Source of the DNA: Candidatus Babelota bacterium
Lineage (GTDB): Bacteria; Babelota; Babeliae; Babelales; Vermiphilaceae
Direction: 5' to 3'
Assembly: GCA_003963225.1 (NCBI GenBank)
Contig: RXKB01000003.1
Location: 1-32,329, forward strand
DNA: 32,329 nucleotides
Part shown: piece after piece, positions 16,392-22,451 of the stretch
How positions within the stretch are numbered: the stretch's first letter is position 1
Layout: each line of letters begins with the position of its first letter
Translations under genes and position numbers: made by a program
Notes under the pieces: generated by a model
Database searches by the model: none
Seen by the model: only the letters and a program-made list of their open reading frames with translations
What the model was told of the DNA's origin: nothing

Positions 16392-16736
16392 ATGCCAGAA
16401 ATTAGAACATTATTAGAGTCGCAAACCGTAACCGCTAACACATCGTCTACCGTATACGATAGACTCCCGGGAGACCACGCGCCTCTCGTTAGCGTGACCG
16501 TGGGCGTTGCATCAGGAACCTCGCCTTCATTAACGGCGAAGCTTATGCACTCGCTAGACGGTTCAACATGGGACACGCTCGCAACGGCGGCCGCGGCGAT
16601 CACCACCACGGCAGGAAAAGCGATTTTCGGTCCGGACACCACGCTACCAATTGGGCGATTCTTGCGAGTCGATTTAGAGATTACCGGGACATCTCCGCAG
16701 TTCACGTTAGTTGAGGCAAAACTTCAGCTCAATTAA
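16392..16736 (+). CDS. Small beta-domain protein, paralogue of the 14717 product
   Basis: A 114-residue protein with ribosome site AAAGGA. It reads as antiparallel strands: TVTANTSSTVYDRLPGD, LTAKLMHSLDGSTWDTL, TTLPIGRFLRVDLEITG. The strand order and the SLDGSxW and LPIGxFLR positions parallel the protein at 14717-15076. It is the last rightward gene; its TAA at 16734-16736 overlaps the stop of the converging minus-strand gene. Likely virion surface or adaptor for the hydrolase. Confidence 0.55.
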   Translation: MPEIRTLLESQTVTANTSSTVYDRLPGDHAPLVSVTVGVASGTSPSLTAKLMHSLDGSTWDTLATAAAAITTTAGKAIFGPDTTLPIGRFLRVDLEITGTSPQFTLVEAKLQLN

Positions 16737-17044
16737 CCGTCCCAAAAATAACGACCGAACCGGCGCGCCAGTGGCCAATATTTGCAGATATCGCTGAACT
16801 TGCGACATCTTTCGATCGGGTCTTGTTCTGCATGAGCTTCTAATGCCCAGCGCCAAAACAGATCCGCGTCCGCTTCGGAAAGTCTTTTGCTTCCATCGTG
16901 CGAATTCAAGAAATCGTTATCGTGTAGTTTTGCGGCGCGTTGCATCCAGTCACACCGAGGGGCCGGGAGACGGAACGGACCAACCCCGGCAGAATCGTTT
17001 GAATCCACCGGGAGTTTATTTAACAACCATTTTAAGGGATTCAT
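16733..17044 (-). CDS. Phospholipase A2-like fold protein (tentative)
   Basis: A 103-residue protein starting at MNPLKWLLNKLP (ATG at 17044, just after the previous stop at 17052). An upstream in-frame ATG at 17119 would overlap the neighbour heavily. The core RCDWMQRAAKLHDNDF has the Cys-to-HD spacing of a PLA2 catalytic helix, followed by SKRLSEADADLFWRWAL and a C-terminal YWPLARRFGRYFW. The pattern HDxxF, AD, Y...G..W is known in short phage and bacterial PLA2-like proteins. Catalysis is unproven, and the calcium loop cannot be seen clearly. Confidence 0.45.
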   Translation of the reverse strand: MNPLKWLLNKLPVDSNDSAGVGPFRLPAPRCDWMQRAAKLHDNDFLNSHDGSKRLSEADADLFWRWALEAHAEQDPIERCRKFSDICKYWPLARRFGRYFWDG

Positions 17045-17051
17045 AAATCGA

Positions 17052-17396
17052 CTATGGCAGCTCGCCACCTCCACCCTCGCCACCAGTAGCGGGACCGACC
17101 GATGGATCACCCGCAGCATACGCGCGATCCATTCTTAGGGCCGGGGCGAATTCTTTCTCAACCGTATCGCAGGTATAGAAATGCGGGCGATGGCCGGACG
17201 CGGCGGAACCTGGATAAGCAAACCCGGCGCGCAGTGGATGCCCCTCCGCCGTGATTAAAGTCGGGAACGGTGAAACGCCCTCTTCAAGATCGGAAACCAA
17301 AACTTTAGCCGGATCGCACGCTACGGTTCCACCCGTTGCAACGGGAAGATGGATAATATCTCTTCCGCAGATTGAACAAACTGTATTTTCGGCCAT
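17052..17396 (-). CDS. Phage zinc-ribbon-like protein of unknown function
   Basis: A 114-residue protein starting at MAENTVCSICGRDIIHLP; the GGAGG ribosome site lies inside the end of the upstream gene. It carries CxxC at residues 7 and 10, then GGTVACDP, and near residue 78 SGHRPHFYTCDTVEKEF. This order (CxxC, a proline- and Asp-containing segment, then HFxTC) is common in short phage proteins that probably bind zinc. The tail is Gly-rich (GGEGGGGELP). It overlaps no conserved partner. Confidence 0.6.
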   Translation of the reverse strand: MAENTVCSICGRDIIHLPVATGGTVACDPAKVLVSDLEEGVSPFPTLITAEGHPLRAGFAYPGSAASGHRPHFYTCDTVEKEFAPALRMDRAYAAGDPSVGPATGGEGGGGELP

Positions 17397-17397
17397 A

Positions 17398-17628
17398 CTA
17401 TTCCATTCCTCCACCGTTCGGAGTTCCCTCGGGGGCAGGTTGGCATCCGCGCTCATCACAAACCACGCTCAAGCTAGTCTCTAGCATCCTCCGAATTGCG
17501 CGAAGCTCAAGGCACTCACAATCTCGGCGAGGCGGCATAGGATGCGCGGCCGCAAAAATTGCGTCTAGTCCAATAGTGGTTAGTCCCATTAAACAAACGA
17601 CTCCGATTGCAACAATATAATTTTTCAT
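17398..17628 (-). CDS. Small exported or membrane protein
   Basis: A 76-residue protein with ribosome site AAGGGGA. The N-terminus MKNYIVAIGVVCLMGLTTIG is a hydrophobic signal-like helix followed by FAAAHP, a possible signal peptidase site. The rest is charged and contains four cysteines (CECLE, VCDERGCQ), which could form disulphides outside the cytoplasm. Its stop lies one base before the next start. It could be a spanin-like or envelope protein, but no lipobox is present and I do not recognise a family. Confidence 0.5.
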   Translation of the reverse strand: MKNYIVAIGVVCLMGLTTIGLDAIFAAAHPMPPRRDCECLELRAIRRMLETSLSVVCDERGCQPAPEGTPNGGGME

Positions 17629-17708
17629 ATTTCCCCTTAAATATTAAAGCCGTTTTTTTAAATTTGAACGGCCAAACAAATTTCGTGACAGCGTAGGAGG
17701 CAACACGA

Positions 17709-18005
17709 TTAATTCAGTTCTAACGGACGAAACACCCTACTAATATCTCGGGCGGATTGCTCCGCCTTAAACTTTTCTAAAATTTCTACCGACTGGATCA
17801 ACAATTCTGTACTGTTCAACTTCACCGCCAGCATCAGCAACGAACTACAGCCACGGAGCATTTCATCGTACGCAAGCAACCGACCGCAGATTTGTTGCAC
17901 TTCTAAAAAAACAGACTCGGCGCGATCGGCCGAATTAAGCGTTGAGCGCTCTACGTCTAACTCTTTTAAAAACTCGTCAAAGGTTCCAAATTTTGGGCGC
18001 GTCAT
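17709..18005 (-). CDS. Small helical protein of unknown function
   Basis: A 98-residue protein beginning MTRPKFGTFDEFLKEL. The ATG at 18005 overlaps the stop of the gene before it (ATGA) and has GTGGGG upstream, so this start is preferred over the one four codons earlier. Almost all of it reads as amphipathic helix (VFLEVQQICGRLLAYDEMLRG, SVEILEKFKAEQSARDI). Probably cytoplasmic. No motif recognised. Confidence 0.6.
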   Translation of the reverse strand: MTRPKFGTFDEFLKELDVERSTLNSADRAESVFLEVQQICGRLLAYDEMLRGCSSLLMLAVKLNSTELLIQSVEILEKFKAEQSARDISRVFRPLELN

Positions 18006-18229
18006 CGATTCCCCCACTCTTCTAATTTTTTAATAACCTTCGAATGCTTTTCGGTCTTGTTAGCATTAGCGCTGATCTCTCTGGCTTCGTAAATGGCTAA
18101 AATTGCGCCGCGCCGAATATCGCTCAGGCATAGATCAATCTTTTCCTGAGAAAACCCGATCGCCACCATGCGATCAAATTCTTGATTAAGGTAATCCGTC
18201 AGCGAAAGACTTCGGCGGGCGCGTTGCAT
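18002..18229 (-). CDS. Small basic helical protein of unknown function
   Basis: A 75-residue protein beginning MQRARRSLSLTDYLNQEFDRM. It is helical and basic at both ends, ending with KVIKKLEEWGNR. The start is directly adjacent to the stop of the membrane protein before it (TAA then ATG) and its stop overlaps the next start, so the three genes form a tight unit. No recognised family. Confidence 0.6.
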   Translation of the reverse strand: MQRARRSLSLTDYLNQEFDRMVAIGFSQEKIDLCLSDIRRGAILAIYEAREISANANKTEKHSKVIKKLEEWGNR

Positions 18230-18472
18230 TTATGTTCCCTTTTTAACAAGCACTTCCCGATTTTTATCACCGGCCAAAAGTTTACCGATAACATCAACTT
18301 GCGACTCTTCGAACGCGAAACCGTGCTCGCAGCGGAACGATCCGAATTGACACGTCACGGTGAAAAAACATTTTTGGAAAAATACGAGTAGCAAAACAAA
18401 CGCGATCGGGAGTCCGATTAAAGTTGCAAACGCTTTATACCAACCCCACATGAAATTTAGTTTATCCGACAT
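18230..18472 (-). CDS. Small single-TM membrane protein
   Basis: An 80-residue protein with a short N-terminal part (MSDKLNFMWGWYKAF), one membrane helix (ATLIGLPIAFVLLLVFF) and a 45-residue tail with two cysteines (FQKCFFTVTCQFGSFRCEHGF). A hairpin lies upstream at 18501-18529 between it and the lipoprotein gene. It may have a lysis or superinfection role, but nothing in the sequence fixes this. Confidence 0.55.
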   Translation of the reverse strand: MSDKLNFMWGWYKAFATLIGLPIAFVLLLVFFQKCFFTVTCQFGSFRCEHGFAFEESQVDVIGKLLAGDKNREVLVKKGT

Positions 18473-18500
18473 AACGCTCCAGTTATAGATAAAAAGTTAA

Positions 18501-18529
18501 GGCGCGGCGGCTTTTCACACCACCGCGCC
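18501..18529 (-). terminator. Hairpin, terminator-like
   Basis: Arms 18501-18510 and 18520-18529 pair over 10 bases with one G-U pair, with a 9-base loop. On the minus strand the hairpin is followed by TTAACTTTTTA, a weak U-rich tail. It lies after the lipoprotein gene and before the membrane-protein gene, so it may reduce read-through between them. Confidence 0.5.
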
Positions 18530-18537
18530 GGGTATCA

Positions 18538-18849
18538 TTATTTAGGACCGGCCGCGGTAGGACCGGCAAGCTTACCCCAAAATCCAGGGGTAACAGCTCG
18601 AACCGTTTCGTTTTCTTCCTGAATTTTCCTTATTTTCCAGGCGGCCGTGTCCACGTCCGGAGTCGCTTTGCCGTTCGTGATCATGCCGTTCATCGTATCA
18701 CCGAACGCGCGCATCCCGGCCGCATCCGCACTAATCAAAATCCGTCCATCGGCGGTCGCAGAATGAGCGTCCCAGGTTGAGCCACAACCCGTGAAAAACA
18801 TCGCGATCCCGGCCCAGATTCCAGCGCTCAAAATAATTCCAATTTTCAT
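18538..18849 (-). CDS. Small lipoprotein
   Basis: A 103-residue protein with a perfect lipoprotein signal: MKIGIILSAGIWAGIAMFFTGCGS, where FTGC is a lipobox-like site with Cys at residue 22. The ribosome site is TAGGAGGC. The mature part has helical text (DAAGMRAFGDTMNGMI, TAAWKIRKIQEENETVRAV) and ends in Pro/Ala/Gly. In phages such outer-membrane lipoproteins may serve as o-spanins or in receptor masking. Here it is in the early block and far from the endolysin, so superinfection exclusion is as likely. The function is unknown. Confidence 0.65.
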   Translation of the reverse strand: MKIGIILSAGIWAGIAMFFTGCGSTWDAHSATADGRILISADAAGMRAFGDTMNGMITNGKATPDVDTAAWKIRKIQEENETVRAVTPGFWGKLAGPTAAGPK

Positions 18850-18863
18850 AACCTATTAGCCTC

Positions 18864-19046
18864 CTAGCCTTTTAATAAATGTTTAGTTTCCTTAACTACC
18901 TTTCGAATCTCCTCGAACCGGGCGAAGTCACCGGTCGACCATTCCGGCTTTTCAAGTAACTCTTCCAGTTCTCGGAGATAATATTTCACCATTGCGGCGG
19001 CGATTTCTTTTGAATCGCGAATAACGTGTGGTTTTTGCGTGTTCAT
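18864..19046 (-). CDS. Small charged protein of unknown function
   Basis: A 60-residue protein of two helices: SKEIAAAMVKYYLRELEELLEKP and DFARFEEIRKVVKETKHLLKG. It is strongly charged and probably folds as a small helical hairpin. AAGGA lies before the ATG, close downstream of the terminator-like hairpin at 19068-19084. No family recognised. Confidence 0.55.
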   Translation of the reverse strand: MNTQKPHVIRDSKEIAAAMVKYYLRELEELLEKPEWSTGDFARFEEIRKVVKETKHLLKG

Positions 19047-19067
19047 AAAATCCTTCTTAAAAGCGGG

Positions 19068-19084
19068 ACCGTTTCCAGTCCCGC
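19068..19084 (-). terminator. Rho-independent terminator candidate
   Basis: On the minus strand GCGGGAC and GTCCCGC pair over 7 bases around a 3-base loop with adjoining bases (CTGGAAACG region), followed directly by TTTTAAG. It lies just after the stop at 19092-19094, as expected for the end of the transcript that carries the fragment at 19092-19259. Confidence 0.55.
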
Positions 19085-19091
19085 ATTGGTT

Positions 19092-19259
19092 TTAGTTCAT
19101 TGCCATTTCGTTAAGCGATTTCCACTCAGAGCGCGGAAGCTCAAGAACCGTTCCACCTAATTTCTCGAATTGAGTAGCACGGTCGTAAGATTCGACGTCC
19201 TGTGAATACCGAGCCACCGCGTTCATCAACCCGAAGCGATTCAGCTCACCGCCTCCAAC
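19092..19259 (-). pseudogene. C-terminal remnant resembling a DUF932-type phage protein
   Basis: Directly after the TAA of the 71-residue gene, and in the same frame, there is open sequence with no normal start near its beginning: VGGGELNRFGLMNAVARY, then SQDVESYDRATQFEKLGG and VLELPRSEWKSL before the stop. The NAVxRYxQDVESYDRATxxEKLGG text is like the C-terminal end of DUF932/TIGR03299-type phage and plasmid proteins. It may be a leftover of a deleted gene, or be translated from a rare start (CTG 7 bases after GGAGG, or TTG/ATG further down). Confidence 0.4.
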
Positions 19260-19475
19260 TTAGTTTCGAGCCACGAGCCAGACCATTGAATTTCGGCGCG
19301 GCTTTCCAAACCTGTCATCGTATCCAAGCCGCTCCGCCGCGATGACGTTTTTATCAACCGGCCGGGACCGGCTCCAGCTCCAAGCGTGATACTCAATTTT
19401 TGCGTTTGGATAAGATGCGCGAAACTCTTGTTCGGATCTAAAATATTTTGATTTTTCAGAATAATAAGTTTTCAT
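19260..19475 (-). CDS. Small basic/aromatic protein of unknown function
   Basis: A 71-residue protein with the repeated leader GCTGTAGGAGGC 8 bases before its ATG. It is rich in Tyr, Ser, Arg and Trp: SEKSKYFRSEQEFRASYPNA, EYHAWSWSRSRPVDK, RRNSMVWLVARN. This looks like a small strand-rich protein. Its TAA is followed in frame by the DUF932-like remnant, so it could also be the N-terminal piece of a rearranged gene. No family recognised. Confidence 0.5.
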   Translation of the reverse strand: MKTYYSEKSKYFRSEQEFRASYPNAKIEYHAWSWSRSRPVDKNVIAAERLGYDDRFGKPRRNSMVWLVARN

Positions 19476-19510
19476 TGTCTTTGCCTCCTACAGCATTTTT
19501 GTTGTTAAAA

Positions 19511-19741
19511 TTATTCGTTTCTCTCAAATAAAGAGGCCCGACAATCTTTTGGAGTCGGGAATTTAATTTGAGCTATTAGAGCCTCGGCATCCTCTCGCGT
19601 AGCTGCTAAAAATTTAATCGCTCGCGTTAACTGATCTACCGTTAGCAACGGTGCGGCGATATTGTTTTCCGTGGCTTCATACTCGTTAGTGGCTAATTCT
19701 AGAATTGCTTTGTTTAATAAGTTTACTGAAATAATTTTCAT
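19511..19741 (-). CDS. Small helical protein of unknown function
   Basis: A 76-residue protein, MKIISVNLLNKAILELATNE..., mostly helical (TVDQLTRAIKFLAATREDAEALIAQI). The third codon of a possible longer frame (ATG ATT ATG) is chosen because the second ATG lies 9 bases after GGAGG, while the first lies only 3 bases after it. The leader GCTGTAGGAGGCAAA is the same as that of the next gene. Confidence 0.55.
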   Translation of the reverse strand: MKIISVNLLNKAILELATNEYEATENNIAAPLLTVDQLTRAIKFLAATREDAEALIAQIKFPTPKDCRASLFERNE

Positions 19742-19845
19742 AATCATTTGCCTCCTACAGCAACGTCTCAGGGTTTATCCCTTCGACTTAATTAGATTAC
19801 CACAGGTTATCGCCCGTGCAAACAGTTAAAATAGCCCCACAGCCG

Positions 19846-20118
19846 CTATAACGCATCTGGTAAAATAAATTCGTGTTTTATGTCCACAAAACAGGATTCA
19901 GGAAAAGATTCCGATTTTGACCAATTGAAAAGCCGGAGCGAGCGATGCGAAAAATAAAAAACTTCAACGCATCCCGGACAATTAACAATGTCCATCGCGG
20001 AGGCGGAATAATAAACTGATTCGAAACTAGAAAAACAAATCGGACAAGTGAATCGGCGTATTGAATACGGAGCCGGGAGCGACGGATCGGAAAGTATTTT
20101 TTTTATTCTCCGATCCAT
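19846..20118 (-). CDS. Small zinc-ribbon-like protein
   Basis: A 90-residue protein. CPIC at residues 25-28 and CPGC near residues 48-51 make a four-cysteine zinc ribbon; the spacer includes the text SSFESVYYSASAMDIVN. A helix precedes it (MDRRIKKILSDPSLP). It starts nine bases after the SSB stop, so it probably shares the SSB message. Possibly a DNA- or RNA-binding accessory protein. No family is recognised. Confidence 0.55.
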   Translation of the reverse strand: MDRRIKKILSDPSLPAPYSIRRFTCPICFSSFESVYYSASAMDIVNCPGCVEVFYFSHRSLRLFNWSKSESFPESCFVDIKHEFILPDAL

Positions 20119-20127
20119 CGCAACACA

Positions 20128-20508
20128 TCAGAACGGGGCATCATCGCTATCAAAAGCCGGAACCGCACTCGAAGTTTTCGGCGCACTCGCTTCGGCGGAT
20201 TTATTTCCACCGAGTAATCTGATTCCAGTCACGGAACATTGAAGAGACGTTTTCGTCGTCCCGTCTTTTGCTTCGTAGCTATTTAGCGAGACTTCCCCGC
20301 TTACCATAACCGTGGTTCCCTTCTTCAAATATTGCACTAACTTTTCCACAGACGATTTTCGAAAATCCACGCAGTTGATCCATTGCGTTTCTTTTTTCCC
20401 GTTCGCATAAACCTCATCCGCTACGCTAAATTTTAGCATCTGCGAACCCGATTTTGTCGTCACGATTTCCGCGTCTCGACCTAAGTTACCACTAAATGAA
20501 CCGTACAT
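20128..20508 (-). CDS. ssb: Single-stranded DNA-binding protein
   Basis: A 126-residue protein. The OB-fold is clear: MYGSFSGNLGRDAEIVTTKSG, then KKETQWINCVDFRKSSVEKLVQYLKKGTTVMVSGEVS and SLQCSVTGIRLLGG. It ends in the acidic tip DSDDAPF, which recruits replication and repair partners. It lacks the long linker of bacterial SSB. It coats single-stranded DNA during replication and recombination, fitting the ERF protein, exonuclease and primase encoded upstream. Ribosome site AAAGGAA. Confidence 0.9.
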   Translation of the reverse strand: MYGSFSGNLGRDAEIVTTKSGSQMLKFSVADEVYANGKKETQWINCVDFRKSSVEKLVQYLKKGTTVMVSGEVSLNSYEAKDGTTKTSLQCSVTGIRLLGGNKSAEASAPKTSSAVPAFDSDDAPF

Positions 20509-20532
20509 ATTATTCCTTTCTTAATGTTAAAA

Positions 20533-20697
20533 TTAACTTCTATATTCTTTTGGATATTCAAGCATCGCCAAAGTCGCGATCCGATAAGCCAGTTTAAATT
20601 GTTTCGCTTTAATGAGTTGAGAAACTAATTCGAATTTCTCCGCTATTGAAAGCGCTCCTATTTCCTCGGCCAATGATTCCAACGTTTCGTCACTCAC
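20533..20697 (-). CDS. Small helical protein of unknown function
   Basis: A 54-residue protein beginning with GTG at 20697, overlapping the previous stop (GTGA), with AAGGAG 11 bases upstream. Text: SDETLESLAEEIGALSIAEKF, SQLIKAKQFKLAYRIATLAML, ending YPKEYRS. Helical; not recognised. Confidence 0.5.
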   Translation of the reverse strand: MSDETLESLAEEIGALSIAEKFELVSQLIKAKQFKLAYRIATLAMLEYPKEYRS

Positions 20698-20828
20698 GAT
20701 TTTTCGAGCTCCTTTAGTAATTCAGCACACGCATCTATTGAGTCCTTAGCGGCTTTCCTAAAATGGTTCACCCCAGCCGCTAAAAACAAAATGACGATCC
20801 ATTGTAAAAGCTCATTAATGCTTATCAT
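20694..20828 (-). CDS. Short single-TM protein
   Basis: A 44-residue protein: MISINELLQWIVILFLAAGV is mostly a membrane helix, followed by a charged helix (NHFRKAAKDSIDACAELLKE). Its ATG overlaps the previous TGA, and its stop overlaps the next GTG start. The continuous overlaps on both sides support it as a real gene. Role unknown. Confidence 0.5.
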   Translation of the reverse strand: MISINELLQWIVILFLAAGVNHFRKAAKDSIDACAELLKELEKS

Positions 20829-21043
20829 TTCCGCACCGCCTTTTTCTTGCGCTTAGGTCCACGCTTCTTAATGATCGATCGCAAGCTAATCTTTAGCGTT
20901 GCACCTCGCGTCATCAGCAGGATTTCAACGTCGTCGCGCTTCACCATTACGGAATCGCACCATACGCCATCGTCGGCGGTGCTTTCCGTTGCTTTGGCCA
21001 GCTCGATAAACTTGGCTATTTCCTTCTCTGTTTTTGGGTTCAT
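20825..21043 (-). CDS. Small basic protein of unknown function
   Basis: A 72-residue protein. The N-terminal part is helical (TEKEIAKFIELAKATES), the middle is strand-like (VEILLMTRGATLKISLRSI) and the C-terminus is strongly basic (KKRGPKRKKKAVRK), suggesting nucleic-acid contact. The ATG overlaps the stop of the HNH-like gene (ATGA). No known family. Confidence 0.55.
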   Translation of the reverse strand: MNPKTEKEIAKFIELAKATESTADDGVWCDSVMVKRDDVEILLMTRGATLKISLRSIIKKRGPKRKKKAVRK

Positions 21044-21480
21044 GTTGATTGATCCTCATCTAATGTTGGTAAAAATGCTCTATGCCAGGCCTTGTGATGC
21101 TGGCCGCAAAGAAAGGTTACGTTTAGAAAATCACGAGCTAGATAACTGTGATGATGCCCCTCTGTTTTTAGCGATCCGCATATTTTGCAGGGCAATCGAG
21201 AGATAATCCCTTGGCGCATCGCCACTTGTAAGGCAGCTAAAGCTTTTATTTTTACCGATCTCAATTCTTTTGATTTTAGATAAAATTTAGAGCCTGCCGC
21301 TTTGCAATAATTTTTAATTGTGCGCTTTCTCTTGTCGGGATTAGCCAGAACATATTTCTTGTTACCTTCTGCCTGGCAGAGCTTGCAGTAATCCTGGAGC
21401 CCATCTTTGCGGCTTTTATTACGGTTAAACTCGGCCCGAAATTTGGTTTTGCCACATTTATTACAAAGCTTATTTCCCAT
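21040..21480 (-). CDS. HNH-type zinc-finger nuclease-like protein
   Basis: A 146-residue protein with two zinc clusters. The N-terminal one is CNKCGKTKFRAEFN...YCKLC and resembles the CxxC...CxxC start of many phage HNH homing enzymes. The C-terminal one, RLPCKICGSLKTEGHHHSYL...FLCGQHHKAWHRAF, is a short beta-beta-alpha HNH-like fold with CxxC, HHH and HxxWH. It may be a free-standing homing or repair endonuclease. It overlaps both neighbours, which suggests it has long been part of this block rather than being a recent insert. Confidence 0.65.
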   Translation of the reverse strand: MGNKLCNKCGKTKFRAEFNRNKSRKDGLQDYCKLCQAEGNKKYVLANPDKRKRTIKNYCKAAGSKFYLKSKELRSVKIKALAALQVAMRQGIISRLPCKICGSLKTEGHHHSYLARDFLNVTFLCGQHHKAWHRAFLPTLDEDQST

Positions 21481-21706
21481 CTTCAGTATCCAAAAACACT
21501 AGTTTCACGGGGCGGATTCGCCAGCCATCCGAAAACATTCGAGCAATCTCTTTATCAAGAGCCGCTTTGAAACTTTCGTAGTCACGCCAGCTTGAATCGA
21601 ACGTCATGCAGGTCATCAGCTCGGTAGTTTCTTCCGGGTAATTTGCAAACGCTATTCTCAGCCCCTCTTTGTACGCCACCCACCCGTCCGGTTTTTCACT
21701 ATTCAT
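21470..21706 (-). CDS. Small protein of unknown function
   Basis: A 78-residue protein, MNSEKPDGWVAYKEGLRIAF... . Mixed helix/strand with several aromatic residues (DSSWRDYESFKAALDKEIARMF, DGWRIRPVKLVFLD). Overlaps the previous gene by 8 bases and the next by 11. No recognised family. Confidence 0.55.
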   Translation of the reverse strand: MNSEKPDGWVAYKEGLRIAFANYPEETTELMTCMTFDSSWRDYESFKAALDKEIARMFSDGWRIRPVKLVFLDTEDGK

Positions 21707-22022
21707 TTTTTGACCTCACTTCGTGAGCTTTCATACAATTAGAACAACCGCAATCTCCGCAAGCAAATTCCTGATTTGGATTAACACCCTCAAAAATCAT
21801 CTTATGAAAGTTTTTCTGATCAATTTCTGTCATCCAACTAGAATCTGCTAAATATTGGCAAACTAACTTCCAGATTTTTTCTTTCTCCTCCGCTTTGCCG
21901 CGTGAGTAGCCGTTGGAGTCGCCTGCCTTCCAGGCTCGTAGCGTGTTTTGCTTTGTCTGCTCTGCTTCTAAAAACGGAGTCAGGCTATAATCAGTATCCT
22001 CCGCGCTCATCTTCTCACTCAT
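21699..22022 (-). CDS. Small Cys-cluster protein of unknown function
   Basis: A 107-residue protein. Helical first 80 residues (EKEKIWKLVCQYLADSSWM) and a C-terminal cysteine cluster CGDCGCSNC (residues 90-98) that probably binds a metal. It opens with MSEKMS, and the next-upstream gene opens with MSEKRPS from nearly the same 13 bases. No family recognised. Confidence 0.55.
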   Translation of the reverse strand: MSEKMSAEDTDYSLTPFLEAEQTKQNTLRAWKAGDSNGYSRGKAEEKEKIWKLVCQYLADSSWMTEIDQKNFHKMIFEGVNPNQEFACGDCGCSNCMKAHEVRSKNE

Positions 22023-22024
22023 AA

Positions 22025-22243
22025 TTAGTTTACCCTCGGCGTCCCGTTTCCTTTATGTTCAAATTCTATTGAGCCGTCATACTTAATAATTCTAATCGGT
22101 TTGCTTGGATAATCTAATACGTGGCGAAATACGAACCCGTCCGCATAGCCTTTAGGAACTTCTCGCGCTACGTTTCGCCATTCCCCGTTCGGCATCTGCA
22201 TTTCTACGAACCTGTATGGTTTGGAGGGCCGCTTCTCACTCAT
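22025..22243 (-). CDS. Small protein of unknown function
   Basis: A 72-residue protein. The ATG at 22243, overlapping the previous stop by 8 bases, is chosen over one 23 codons earlier. Strand-rich text: SKPYRFVEMQMPNGEWRNVA, SKPIRIIKYDGSIEFEH. The adjacent aromatic and basic residues suggest a small beta fold. No family recognised. Confidence 0.5.
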   Translation of the reverse strand: MSEKRPSKPYRFVEMQMPNGEWRNVAREVPKGYADGFVFRHVLDYPSKPIRIIKYDGSIEFEHKGNGTPRVN

Positions 22244-22451
22244 CTTTTGCAATCTCCTCTGATAAATACTCCGGCGATTCACGGTACTCTTCAAATGATC
22301 GGTGAGGCGCAAACGCTCCGTATGCTAACGCCTTGCGCTCGCGGGATTCGATTGCTGGATTAATAATGTCGATCAGCTCCTTTAAGTCCTCGCACGATAT
22401 TTTCCTAAGCAAACGAGGGGAAAGAGTATCCGCTAGTTCTTGCAATTTCAT
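22236..22451 (-). CDS. Small helical protein of unknown function
   Basis: A 71-residue protein, MKLQELADTLSPRLLRKISCEDLKELIDIINPAIESRE, with ATGA overlap to the coiled-coil recombination protein gene. The first 40 residues are helical with regular leucines. Not recognised; it is the first of a run of small unknown genes after the recombination set. Confidence 0.55.
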   Translation of the reverse strand: MKLQELADTLSPRLLRKISCEDLKELIDIINPAIESRERKALAYGAFAPHRSFEEYRESPEYLSEEIAKDE

